This document shows, piece after piece, positions 38,517 to 46,775 of a stretch of 64,000 bases of DNA. Each line of letters starts with the position of its first letter. Positions within the stretch are counted from its first letter, which is position 1. This DNA is from Sinorhizobium arboris LMG 14919 (GTDB taxonomy: Bacteria; Pseudomonadota; Alphaproteobacteria; Rhizobiales; Rhizobiaceae), in the NCBI RefSeq assembly GCF_000427465.1, contig NZ_ATYB01000014.1, positions 3,041,058 to 3,105,057 on the forward strand, read 5' to 3'. Made by a program: the position numbers and the translations under genes. The notes below the pieces were generated by a model that saw only the letters and a list, made by a program, of their open reading frames with translations, was not told where the DNA came from and searched no databases.

Positions 38517-39170
38517 ATGAAAAACCCGATCGATCTTATTGCCCGTCTCGGCGTAGTGCCCGTGGTTGCGATCGAACGCGTTTCCGACGCGGTGCCGCTC
38601 GCCGACGCCCTTCTGGAGGGCGGGCTGCCGGTTGCCGAGATAACCTTTCGTACGGACGCCGCCGCTGATGTCTTGGCGGCGATCCGCGACGCCCGGCCGG
38701 ATCTCTGCATCGGCGCGGGCACGATCCTTGACAGGCAGAGCCTCGATCAGGCGATCGCATGCGGCGCCCGTTTCGCGCTTGCGCCCGGATACGACCCCGA
38801 GGTCGTCGATGCGGCCAAGGCTGCGGCCCTGCCATTCTGCCCGGGCGTCATGACGCCGACGGACCTGACGCTCGCGACGGCGCGAGGCGTCCGGCTGGCA
38901 AAGTTCTTCCCGGCAGGCGTGGCGGGTGGCCCGAGAGCGCTTTCCGGCATTGCCGCACCCTTCGCGCACCTTGGCGTCCGCTTCATTCCGACCGGCGGCG
39001 TCACTGAAGCAACGATCGGCGAATGGCTGGCAATCAGGCAGGTGGTCGCGGTCGGCGGCACCTGGATCGCCAAGACCGACGATATCCGGGAAGGCCGCTT
39101 CCCCGACATTTCCCGCAACGCAGCGGCCGCCGTGAAGGCGGCCCGTGAAGCCCTGGAGAAGCGCGCGTGA
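38517..39170 (+). CDS. KDPG-type aldolase (2-dehydro-3-deoxy-phosphogluconate aldolase family)
   Basis: A 217-aa class I aldolase. LIARLGVVPVVAIERVSDAV, LPVAEITFRT with the catalytic Glu, GAGTILDRQSLDQAIACGA and the Schiff-base Lys129 in LAKFFPAG are all present. Family members split KDPG to pyruvate and glyceraldehyde-3-phosphate or act on related keto-deoxy acids. No 6-phosphogluconate dehydratase (edd) is adjacent. AAGGAG precedes the ATG; the stop overlaps the next gene (GTGA). Confidence 0.88.
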   Translation: MKNPIDLIARLGVVPVVAIERVSDAVPLADALLEGGLPVAEITFRTDAAADVLAAIRDARPDLCIGAGTILDRQSLDQAIACGARFALAPGYDPEVVDAAKAAALPFCPGVMTPTDLTLATARGVRLAKFFPAGVAGGPRALSGIAAPFAHLGVRFIPTGGVTEATIGEWLAIRQVVAVGGTWIAKTDDIREGRFPDISRNAAAAVKAAREALEKRA

Positions 39171-40120
39171 CCCACTATCAGCCAGCTACGCGGCCGACGC
39201 TGTATTTCATCGGCGTGACGACGGGCAAAAGCTCGATCATGAAGGTCTTCCCGGCATGGGCGGAATATCTCGGCCTGAAGGACGCGGTCATCACCGGAAT
39301 CGACTTCAAGCTTCACGACAATCCGGCCGCCTACCGCGCGGCCGTCGAATTCATCCGCGACGACCCCCTTTCCATGGGCGCGCTGGTGACGACGCACAAG
39401 ATCGACCTCTTTGCCGCCTGCAGGGATCTCTTCGATGTCATCGACCCGCATGCGGAGCTGATGGACGAGACAAGCTGCATCTCGAAACGGCACGGCAAGC
39501 TCGTCTGCCATGCCAAGGACCCGATTTCCTCGGGCCTCGCAATCGACGGTTTTCTTGGAGAGGGCTATTTCGCCCGCACCGGCGCGGACCTTTTCTCCAT
39601 GGGTGCCGGCGGCTCGACGATCGCGCTGACCTGGCACCTGATGCGCCGGTCGCGCGGCAGGGACGTTCCCGGCCGAATCGTTGTCTCCAACCGAAGCCAG
39701 CATCGCCTGGACGAAATCCGGCGCATTCACGAGAGCATCGAAAGCGACGCTCCCGTCGAATACGTCCTTGCGCCGCAGGCCGAGGACAACGATGCAGTCC
39801 TGGCACGACTGAAGCCAGGCTCGCTCATCATCAATGCGACCGGCCTCGGAAAGGATGCACCCGGTTCGCCGCTCTCCGACGCCGCGCAATTTCCACAAAG
39901 GGCGGTCGCCTGGGACCTCAATTACCGGGGTGACCTCGTGTTTCTCAGTCAGGCGCGCGCTCAGCTGGAGCAGCAGTCGCTCCGGGTCGTGGACGGCTGG
40001 ACCTATTTCATTCATGGATGGACACAGGTCATCGCCGAGGTCTTCAATGTCGACATCCCGACCTCCGGCCCTCGCTTCGACCGGATTTCCGACATTGCCC
40101 GCGAGGCAGCCGGACGATGA
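39167..40120 (+). CDS. Shikimate dehydrogenase-like oxidoreductase
   Basis: A 317-aa protein with the shikimate dehydrogenase fold. The substrate domain shows LYFIGVTTGKSSIMKVFPAWAE and GALVTTHKIDLF (the catalytic Lys of the VTxPxK block). The NAD(P) domain shows SMGAGGSTIALTWHL, and the C-terminal part INATGLGKD. Divergence in the first block from AroE/YdiB (no GxPIxHSxSP) suggests a different polyhydroxy substrate. It starts at GTG overlapping the aldolase and overlaps the next gene by ATGA. Confidence 0.8.
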   Translation: MTHYQPATRPTLYFIGVTTGKSSIMKVFPAWAEYLGLKDAVITGIDFKLHDNPAAYRAAVEFIRDDPLSMGALVTTHKIDLFAACRDLFDVIDPHAELMDETSCISKRHGKLVCHAKDPISSGLAIDGFLGEGYFARTGADLFSMGAGGSTIALTWHLMRRSRGRDVPGRIVVSNRSQHRLDEIRRIHESIESDAPVEYVLAPQAEDNDAVLARLKPGSLIINATGLGKDAPGSPLSDAAQFPQRAVAWDLNYRGDLVFLSQARAQLEQQSLRVVDGWTYFIHGWTQVIAEVFNVDIPTSGPRFDRISDIAREAAGR

Positions 40121-41052
40121 CCTCACAGGCACGAATCCTCGTAACGCCGCGCTCGCTCACCGCAGAACCGCATCCGGATGTGGAGCGTCTGCGCGACAGC
40201 GGTTTCGATATCGTCTATTCACGTGCGGGGGCGACACCCACCGAAGACGAGCTTGTCGAACTCGTTCCCGGATGCGTGGGCTGGCTCGCAGGCGTTGAGC
40301 CGGTGACGCCGCGCGTCGTCGAAGCGGCCGAAAACCTGAAGGCGATCAGCCGCAACGGCGTCGGCGTCGACAACCTGCCCGTCGACATGCTGGCGAAGAG
40401 GGGCGTCAGGATCATGGTTGCCGAGGGCGCGAACGCCCTCGGCGTCGCGGAACTCACGCTCGGTCTCGTTTTCAGTGCCCTGCGCTCGATCCCGCTCGCC
40501 GACTCAGGCATCAAGGCTGGCAATTGGCCCCGCATCCGCGGAATGGAAATCCGCGGCCGGACAGTCGGCATCATCGGCTGCGGTGCGATCGGGCGCGAGG
40601 TGGCGCGGATGGTCGTCGCTCTTGGCGCCAAAGTCATTGCCTACGATCCCGTTCGCCCCAACCTGGACCTGCCATCGGCCTGTTTCGAATATGCCGAGAT
40701 AGACGAGATCGTCGGCGAGGCGGAAATCCTGTCCTTGCATTGCCCGCTGCCGAAGGACGGTTCCGCGCTGCTCGACCACAAGCGGTTGGGCTCGACCCGG
40801 CCGGGACTCGTTCTCGTCAACACGGCCCGGGCGCGGCTGGTCGACGAGGACGCACTGATCGAAGCCTTGGACGAGGGACGCGTCGGCTGTTACGCAACGG
40901 ATGTTTTCGAACCCGAGCCTCCGGTCTCGCTACGGCTGGCGGGTCATGGGCGGGTCATCGCGACGAGCCATATCGGCGGTTTCACGGCTGAAAGCGTCGA
41001 CCGCGCGACCCGGATCGCCGCGGACAATCTTCTTTCGGCGCTGAAGGATTGA
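40117..41052 (+). CDS. D-2-hydroxyacid (phosphoglycerate-type) dehydrogenase
   Basis: A 311-aa NAD-dependent dehydrogenase with SerA-like layout: ISRNGVGVDNLPVD, VAELTLGLVFSALRSI, Rossmann GIIGCGAIGREVARM, LVNTARARLVDEDAL (catalytic Arg region) and the Glu/His pair in ATDVFEPEPP and ATSHIGGFT. It lacks the regulatory ACT domain of biosynthetic SerA. In this operon it may reduce or oxidise a sugar-derived 2-hydroxyacid. Confidence 0.88.
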   Translation: MTSQARILVTPRSLTAEPHPDVERLRDSGFDIVYSRAGATPTEDELVELVPGCVGWLAGVEPVTPRVVEAAENLKAISRNGVGVDNLPVDMLAKRGVRIMVAEGANALGVAELTLGLVFSALRSIPLADSGIKAGNWPRIRGMEIRGRTVGIIGCGAIGREVARMVVALGAKVIAYDPVRPNLDLPSACFEYAEIDEIVGEAEILSLHCPLPKDGSALLDHKRLGSTRPGLVLVNTARARLVDEDALIEALDEGRVGCYATDVFEPEPPVSLRLAGHGRVIATSHIGGFTAESVDRATRIAADNLLSALKD

Positions 41053-41058
41053 CGGGCG

Positions 41059-41958
41059 ATGACGGGCAGATTGACGGAGAGGCGGTTCGACGGCTCGCTT
41101 GCCGAGCAGTTGTCGGAAAAGGTCGGAAGCGCCGCGCGCCTCCTCTGGCTCGGTCAGGCGGGATTCGTCATCGACATGGCGGCCGCCCGCCTGGTCGTCG
41201 ATCCGTATCTTTCCGATTCGCTTGCGACAAAGTACCGGGGAACGCAGTACCCGCATCGCCGCATGATGCCGGCCCCGATCGAGCCGGCCGCGCTCGCCGG
41301 CGTGGATTACGTCCTGTGCACCCATGCCCACACGGACCACATGGACCCGGGAACGTTGCCGGCTCTCTTCGCGGCCAATCCGTCGGCGCGGCTGGTGGCT
41401 CCGCGTGCGGTCATGTCCGCGGCGCTCGAAAGATCGGGGATCCGTGAGGAACGCATTCTTTCGGTCGATGCCGGCGAGGCGCTCGAGCTTGGCCATGGCC
41501 TCCGTATCGTCGCCACCCGCTCCGCGCACGAGACGCTGGAGCGGAACGAAAACGGCGATCACCGGTTCCTCGGCTTCGTGCTGAAAAGCCGGGACGTCAC
41601 GATTTGGCATTCCGGCGACACCGTTCCGTTCGACGGGCTTGCCGAGGAGGTCAAGGCGATGCAGCCGGATGTCGCGCTCCTGCCGGTCAATGGGCGCCGC
41701 CCGGAACTCTCCACCCGGGGCGTGCCCGGCAATCTCACGCTCGCCGAAGCGGTCGAGCTGAGCGGCGCGATCGGCGTCGCAACGATGGTCGCCCATCACT
41801 ACGGTCTCTTCGACTTCAACACGATCGAACCGGAGCACATCGACGCCGCGGCGCGATCGACCATGTCTCCGCAGCTGTTGAGGGCGCGAACGGGGACCGC
41901 TTACGAATGGGCTCCCTGTAGCGCCGCGGATCTATCGGACGCACGAAGGACGCTATAG
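41059..41958 (+). CDS. MBL-fold metal-dependent hydrolase (UlaG-like)
   Basis: A 299-aa metallo-beta-lactamase-fold enzyme. RLLWLGQAGFVIDMAAARLVVDPYL opens the fold, and the metal site THAHTDHMD has His89, His91, Asp93 and His94; WHSGDTVPF and MVAHHYGLFDFN supply further ligands. UlaG-like members open lactones such as L-ascorbate-6-phosphate, so a lactonase role is plausible. It is last in the rightward enzyme operon. Confidence 0.85.
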   Translation: MTGRLTERRFDGSLAEQLSEKVGSAARLLWLGQAGFVIDMAAARLVVDPYLSDSLATKYRGTQYPHRRMMPAPIEPAALAGVDYVLCTHAHTDHMDPGTLPALFAANPSARLVAPRAVMSAALERSGIREERILSVDAGEALELGHGLRIVATRSAHETLERNENGDHRFLGFVLKSRDVTIWHSGDTVPFDGLAEEVKAMQPDVALLPVNGRRPELSTRGVPGNLTLAEAVELSGAIGVATMVAHHYGLFDFNTIEPEHIDAAARSTMSPQLLRARTGTAYEWAPCSAADLSDARRTL

Positions 41959-42047
41959 CACTTTGATCGGCTGTATGTTCCCTCCTCCTCTCCAATTTAA
42001 GGGAGCATGCGGTAACATGGAGCAAATCGAAAAAGGACAACTTGCTC

Positions 42048-42938
42048 ATGGATACCGATTCGCGCGTCGAAGGGCGCAGCCTTGGCGGACGAAACATCAT
42101 CGAAGTCATCCGGACCATGCGTACCGAGCTTCGCAAATCCGACAGGAAGGTGGCCGATGTCGTCCTGGAGGATCCGCGCCGCATTCTGAATGCTACTGTC
42201 GGCGAAACGGCCGCGCTCGCTCAGGTCAGCCAGCCCACCGTCTTGCGCTTCACGACGGCGATAGGATGCAGCGGGTTTCCAGATTTCAAGATACGGCTTG
42301 CCCAAAGCTTGGCGCTCGGCACGCCGGCCACGCATTCCGTGCTGCTGGACACCGATGAGCCGGAGACGGTGGCCGAGAAGATCTTCGACTATACGATGAC
42401 GAGCCTCGACTGGGCGCGCTCCCGGCTGGACAAGCAGGCTCTGAACAAGGCGATCGACATACTTGCAGCCGCCAAGTCCATCGTCTTCTTCGGTTTCGGC
42501 GCATCGGGGATCGTCGCACGGGACGCCCAGCAGAAATTCCCGCTCTTCGGAATACCGTGCGGCGCGGAACTGGATTCGCATCAGCAGGTGATGGTGGCCT
42601 CGATGATGAAACCGGGAGAGGTCGCCTTCGTGATTTCGAATACCGGCACGACGCGTTCCATCATCGAGATCGCGCGCATCGCGCACGACAATGGAGCGAC
42701 CGTCATTTGTCTGACCGGATCGGACTCGCCGCTGACGAACTACTGCGACGTCTCGCTGATCGTCGAGACGCTGGAAAACACCAATATGTACACGCCTACG
42801 ATCTCGCGCATCGCCGCCCTGGTCATCATAGACATCCTCTCCACAAGCGTCGCAATGCGGCGGCCGGCAGACTATCAGGCGCGCATCCACCAGATGAAGC
42901 GCCAACTGTCCGACATGCGGCGCATGCAGCCGCTTTGA
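42048..42938 (+). CDS. MurR/RpiR family transcriptional regulator
   Basis: A 296-aa regulator. The N-terminal HTH (residues about 10-85) has RKSDRKVADVVLEDP and ETAALAQVSQPTVLRFTTAIG. The C-terminal SIS sugar-phosphate-binding domain has VFFGFGASGIVARDAQQKF, ISNTGTTRSIIEIARIA and VICLTGS. RpiR proteins respond to phosphosugars, matching the kinase in this locus. AAGGA lies upstream; TTG 42042 is an alternative start. It probably controls the divergent operons through the TGTA-N7-TACA sites. Confidence 0.9.
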   Translation: MDTDSRVEGRSLGGRNIIEVIRTMRTELRKSDRKVADVVLEDPRRILNATVGETAALAQVSQPTVLRFTTAIGCSGFPDFKIRLAQSLALGTPATHSVLLDTDEPETVAEKIFDYTMTSLDWARSRLDKQALNKAIDILAAAKSIVFFGFGASGIVARDAQQKFPLFGIPCGAELDSHQQVMVASMMKPGEVAFVISNTGTTRSIIEIARIAHDNGATVICLTGSDSPLTNYCDVSLIVETLENTNMYTPTISRIAALVIIDILSTSVAMRRPADYQARIHQMKRQLSDMRRMQPL

Positions 42939-43021
42939 GAGCATCGGGCAGTCCGGAAGATCGGCGGACCCTCTGTTCTGCAGAAGCTGTCAGGATCGGA
43001 CTTGACAACCCCCGGTGGGGT

Positions 43022-43059
43022 TACGTTATTACGTTTACACAACGAAATGTAATAACGTA
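43022..43059. promoter_or_regulatory. Paired inverted operator upstream of CobW-like gene, Zur-like
   Basis: TACGTTATTAC (43022-43032) and GTAATAACGTA (43049-43059) form a perfect 11-bp inverted repeat with a 16-bp spacer. Flanks extend the match (rc of first TAAACGTAATAACGTAACC against second GAAATGTAATAACGTATCC), so these are two operator copies in opposite orientation. Zur control of COG0523 genes is common, hence the assignment. Confidence 0.55.
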
Positions 43060-43112
43060 TCCATAAGCCGGAGCATTGCCTCCGGCCGTCCATGCGACAG
43101 AGGTTCTCGTCA

Positions 43113-44102
43113 ATGCCCGATCAGCTTGCCCCCACCCCCGTCACCGTCCTCACCGGTTATCTCGGAGCGGGAAAGACCACGCTTCTCAACCGCATCCTCT
43201 CCGAGCCGCATGGCAGGAAATTCGCGGTCATCGTCAACGAGTTCGGTGAGGTCGGGATCGATAACGACCTCATCGTCGATGCCGACGAGGAGGTGTTCGA
43301 AATGAACAATGGCTGCATCTGCTGCACGGTGCGTGGCGACCTGATCCGCATCATCGAAGCGCTGATGCGCAGGCGCGACCGATTCGACGGCATCCTGATC
43401 GAGACCACGGGCCTTGCCGATCCGGCGCCCGTCGCGCAGACATTCTTCGTCGACGAGGACGTCCGCTCCAAGACACGGCTCGACTCCATCATCACTGTGG
43501 TCGATGCCAAGCATCTTCTCGACGAGATCGACCGGGCGCATGAGGCGCAGGAGCAATTGGCCTTCGCCGACACGATCATTCTCAACAAGACCGACCTGGT
43601 GTCGTCCGAGGGCGTGAAGGCCGTGGAGGATCGCATCCGCCGCATCAACCCGACGGCCGGCATCCTCAGGACCGAGCGCTGCGATCTCGATATCGCCGGG
43701 CTGCTTGATCGCAACGCGTTTGATCTCGACCGCATTCTCGAGGTCGAGCCCGATTTTCTCGACGAGGAGCACGATCACGAGCATGACGATCATGTTGTCA
43801 GTTTTTCACTGGTCGAACGCCGGCCCGTCGACCCGGAGAAATTCTTTCGCTGGCTTCAGACGACCGCCCGTGCCTTCGGCACGGACATGCTGCGGATGAA
43901 GGGTATCATCGCCTTTGCCGGCGATACCGACCGCTATGTCGTTCAAGGCGTCCACATGCTGGTGGAAGGCGACCACCAGCGCCCCTGGAAGGACGACGAA
44001 GAGCGCGTCTCGCGCCTCGTCTTCATCGGCCGCAACCTTCCAAAGGACATCATCACCGACGGCTTCGCGGCATGCTGCACCACTCCGGCCGCCGCCGGAT
44101 AG
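43113..44102 (+). CDS. CobW/COG0523 family GTPase (probable zinc metallochaperone)
   Basis: A 329-aa G3E GTPase: Walker A GYLGAGKTTLLN, metal-binding GCICCTV (CxCC), NKTDLV specificity motif, a His/Asp-rich linker EEHDHEHDDH and a CobW_C domain with GFAACC at the end. COG0523 members pass zinc to client enzymes under zinc starvation. The ATG at 43113 (AGAGG upstream) is preferred over 43092. No cobalamin genes are nearby, which favours zinc over CobW function. Confidence 0.87.
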   Translation: MPDQLAPTPVTVLTGYLGAGKTTLLNRILSEPHGRKFAVIVNEFGEVGIDNDLIVDADEEVFEMNNGCICCTVRGDLIRIIEALMRRRDRFDGILIETTGLADPAPVAQTFFVDEDVRSKTRLDSIITVVDAKHLLDEIDRAHEAQEQLAFADTIILNKTDLVSSEGVKAVEDRIRRINPTAGILRTERCDLDIAGLLDRNAFDLDRILEVEPDFLDEEHDHEHDDHVVSFSLVERRPVDPEKFFRWLQTTARAFGTDMLRMKGIIAFAGDTDRYVVQGVHMLVEGDHQRPWKDDEERVSRLVFIGRNLPKDIITDGFAACCTTPAAAG

Positions 44103-44105
44103 TCG

Positions 44106-44861
44106 TCAGCTTAGCACGACGCCGCCATCGACATTCAGCGTCTGTCCGGTCACGAAAGCCGCATCGTCCGAAGCAAAGAAGGCCACCGCACCGACAACAT
44201 CCTCGGGATCGCCGATGCGGCGCATGGCGGTTTTGTCCTGCCAATTCTTCCGGACCGCGGGATCGTCGAGATTGACCCGCCCCATATCGGTGAGAATGAT
44301 CCCGGGGCACACGCAGTTGGCGGTGATCCCGTCAGCACCCACTTCCTGGGCCAGCACGCGCGTGAACCCCATCACCGCAGCCTTGGATGCGGAATAATGG
44401 GCCTGTTCCGGTGCGCCATGCTTGCCTCCGATCGAGGCGATGTTGACAATACGCCCATATCTGCGCGCCTTCATCATCGGCAGAACCGCCTGGACGACCA
44501 GGAAGGTTCCCTTGGCGTTCACGTCCATGACACTGTCCCAGTATTCCTCCTTAAGGCCTTCGACATCTCCCGCAATCAATATTCCGGCGTTGTTGACCAC
44601 GGCATCGAGATGGCCGAAGGCGTCACCGACGGCGTTCGCCATCGCCGTCACATCGGCTTTGCTGCTGACATCGGCGCAGACCCTCAGAACGCGCCGGCCC
44701 AGCGCCTCGACCTCTTTCGCCACACCGGCGAGAGCATCCTTCTGCCGCTCGATGTCGTTGATGGCGACATCGTAGCCGCGCTGCGCGAGGCCGATGGCAA
44801 TGGCGCGGCCGATACCGCGGCTTGCGCCTGTTACGAGCGCGGTACGGTTGGAAGCAGTCAT
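44106..44861 (-). CDS. SDR family oxidoreductase
   Basis: A 251-aa short-chain dehydrogenase: TGASRGIG, VNNAGI, NIASIGGKHG, YSASK and the terminal TLNVDGGVVLS. It converges on the CobW gene 3 bp away. It follows a second SDR gene and a kinase remnant, suggesting the end of a former sugar-alcohol operon. The substrate is unknown. Confidence 0.9.
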   Translation of the reverse strand: MTASNRTALVTGASRGIGRAIAIGLAQRGYDVAINDIERQKDALAGVAKEVEALGRRVLRVCADVSSKADVTAMANAVGDAFGHLDAVVNNAGILIAGDVEGLKEEYWDSVMDVNAKGTFLVVQAVLPMMKARRYGRIVNIASIGGKHGAPEQAHYSASKAAVMGFTRVLAQEVGADGITANCVCPGIILTDMGRVNLDDPAVRKNWQDKTAMRRIGDPEDVVGAVAFFASDDAAFVTGQTLNVDGGVVLS

Positions 44862-44875
44862 CGTATCCTCCAGTC

Positions 44876-45646
44876 TTAAAGAGCGGTGTAGCCGCCGTCG
44901 ATCGTCAACACCGTACCGGTGATGTAGCTCGACGCGTCGGCTGCAAGAAAAAGCACGGCATTGGCGATCTCACGCGGCTCACCCAGGCGTCCCATGGGCG
45001 TCATCCGCATCCAGGTGTCGAACCATTCGGGATTGCTGCGGCCCCGCAGCGTCAGTTCGGTAGCCACGTAGCCCGGAGCGACCGCATTGACGCGCACTCC
45101 GCTCTTCGCCCATTCGACCGCAAGCGATTTCGTCAGCAGGTTTACGCCCGCCTTGGCGGCATTGTAGGAAACCTGGGGCTGCGGATAGACGGTCACCTCG
45201 CCGCAGATGGAAGAGATGTTGACCATCGAACCGCGGCCGGCCGCCACCATGCGCTTGCCGAAAGCCTGGGCGCAATGGAAGACGCCGCCGAGATCGATGT
45301 CGATCACCGATCTCCAGTCGTCGAGACTCATCTCCACGGCGGGCGCATTGCGGACGATGCCGGCATTGTTGACCAGAACGTCGACGGAGCCATGCACCTC
45401 ATAGATGCTGTCGACGGCCTGAGCGACGGCTACAGGGTCGGTCACATCCAGGGACACGAAAGCGCCTTTACCGCCGGCCGCCTCGATGGCCGCCACAGCT
45501 GTCTTGCCCTCTGCTTCGTCGCGGTCGGCAATGACGACATGCGCGCCGGCGAGAGCCAGCCGCTCGGCGATCGCCCGTCCTATGCCCCGAGCAGCGCCCG
45601 TCACGACGGCACGCCTGCCGTCCAGCCTGAAGTCAGCGTTACTCAT
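44876..45646 (-). CDS. SDR family oxidoreductase
   Basis: A 256-aa short-chain dehydrogenase: TGAARGIG, LVNNAGIVRN, NISSICGEVTVYPQ, YNAAK and VLTIDGGYTAL. Its ATG overlaps the stop of the LysR-kinase fusion (ATGA), the overlap expected with the original kinase gene. It is probably a former partner of the truncated FGGY kinase in polyol or sugar oxidation. Confidence 0.9.
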   Translation of the reverse strand: MSNADFRLDGRRAVVTGAARGIGRAIAERLALAGAHVVIADRDEAEGKTAVAAIEAAGGKGAFVSLDVTDPVAVAQAVDSIYEVHGSVDVLVNNAGIVRNAPAVEMSLDDWRSVIDIDLGGVFHCAQAFGKRMVAAGRGSMVNISSICGEVTVYPQPQVSYNAAKAGVNLLTKSLAVEWAKSGVRVNAVAPGYVATELTLRGRSNPEWFDTWMRMTPMGRLGEPREIANAVLFLAADASSYITGTVLTIDGGYTAL

Positions 45647-46557
45647 CGGGCATTGCCTCCCTGCTCCCGCACCGACTTCAGCGCAGGATACAGCGCGCGG
45701 TACTGCTGATAGATCTCGTCGTAGAGTGCTGCTTCACGCGGGCGCGGCTCGATGCGCTTGCCGGGCCGCACCATCGCCGAAATACCCTCGTCGATACTGG
45801 AGAAATAACCGGCTCCGTGCGCCGCAAGCACGGCGGCACCTACGGAGGGCGCATCGCGCGATGCCGGCACGCAGACCGGGAGACCCGCAGTGTCGGCATG
45901 GATCTGAAGCCATAGATCGGATGCGCCGGCGCCGCCGCCGACCATCGGGTCATGGCCAGCGACGATGATCCGCTCCCCGAGAAGATCCTGCCAGGCGACA
46001 ACGTCTTCTGACGCCAAGGGATGCGATTTCGGAGCGAGGAGGAACAGCCGTTCGGTCCAGAGCGGCGTGACCTTCAGGCCCTCGATTTCCGGGATCCCGG
46101 AGACAAAGGCAATATCGAGCTCACCGGAATTCAGCCAGGCGATATGATCCTGTGCCTCTCCGTCCAGAAGGTGGACCTGAACGTTAGGATATGTCGCTTC
46201 AAAGTGCCGGAACAGATCACTCAAGAACGTCCCGCTCAGCGGGGCGTGCAGTCCGACCCGGAGTGTGTTGCGCTCGCCATCGCCGAGCACAAATGCGCGC
46301 TCAACGCTCTCATCGAGCCGCCTGAGGGCCGGCTTCACACCCTCGACAAATTCGCGGCCGGCAGCCGTGAGTAAAACGCCCTTATGACTGCGCTCGAAAA
46401 GTCGAACGCCGAGGCGCTGCTCGAGCTCCACAATGCGCCGGCCCACCGATGACTGATGGACACCGAGACGATCCGCTGCCCTCCTGATGCTTCCCTCTTC
46501 TGCTGCCGCGACCACATATCGGACGGGACGCAATCCGACGATCGGCCGCTGAACCAT
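45643..46557 (-). pseudogene. Chimeric gene: LysR N-terminus fused in frame to FGGY kinase C-terminus
   Basis: The 304-codon frame begins as a LysR regulator: HTH with SIRRAADRLGVHQSSVGRRI, then TLRVGLHAPLSGTFLSDLF, DIAFVSGIPE and LFLLAPKSHPLA. After about residue 195-207 it becomes the last ~100 residues of an FGGY sugar kinase: GGGAGASDLWLQIHADTAG, VPASRDAPSVGAAVLAAHGAG and ALYDEIYQQYRALYPALK. The junction lies near 45930-45975. A deletion joining two same-strand genes explains it. The product lacks half the LysR effector domain and the kinase active site. Confidence 0.8.
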
Positions 46558-46559
46558 TC

Positions 46560-46775
46560 TCAGGCCATCCGCCCTACGGCGATCGCCGTGTTTTGCTGAG
46601 GCCTTGGATAACGGAGGAACTTGTTTTCCTCAGTCAGGATTTTGCCGGTTATTGCGTTTCCGATTGCAAGAGTTGAGGCGAACATCTTCTCCGGCATGCC
46701 CTCAACTCGAACGCCGTCTCCAGCACTTCTGCAAACTCTCTCCCGCTCTGCCTCAAGGTATAAGGCGCTCTTCAT
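46560..46775 (-). CDS. Small hypothetical protein, 71 aa
   Basis: The ATG overlaps the stop of the MFS pseudogene (ATGA), and the TGA is 2 nt before the LysR ATG. It reads MKSALYLEAERERV, EKMFASTLAIGNAI and FLRYPRPQQNTAIAVGRMA; I recognise no family. It may be a coupled small gene or the head of a larger gene truncated by rearrangement. The overlaps at both ends are the only support. Confidence 0.4.
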   Translation of the reverse strand: MKSALYLEAERERVCRSAGDGVRVEGMPEKMFASTLAIGNAITGKILTEENKFLRYPRPQQNTAIAVGRMA

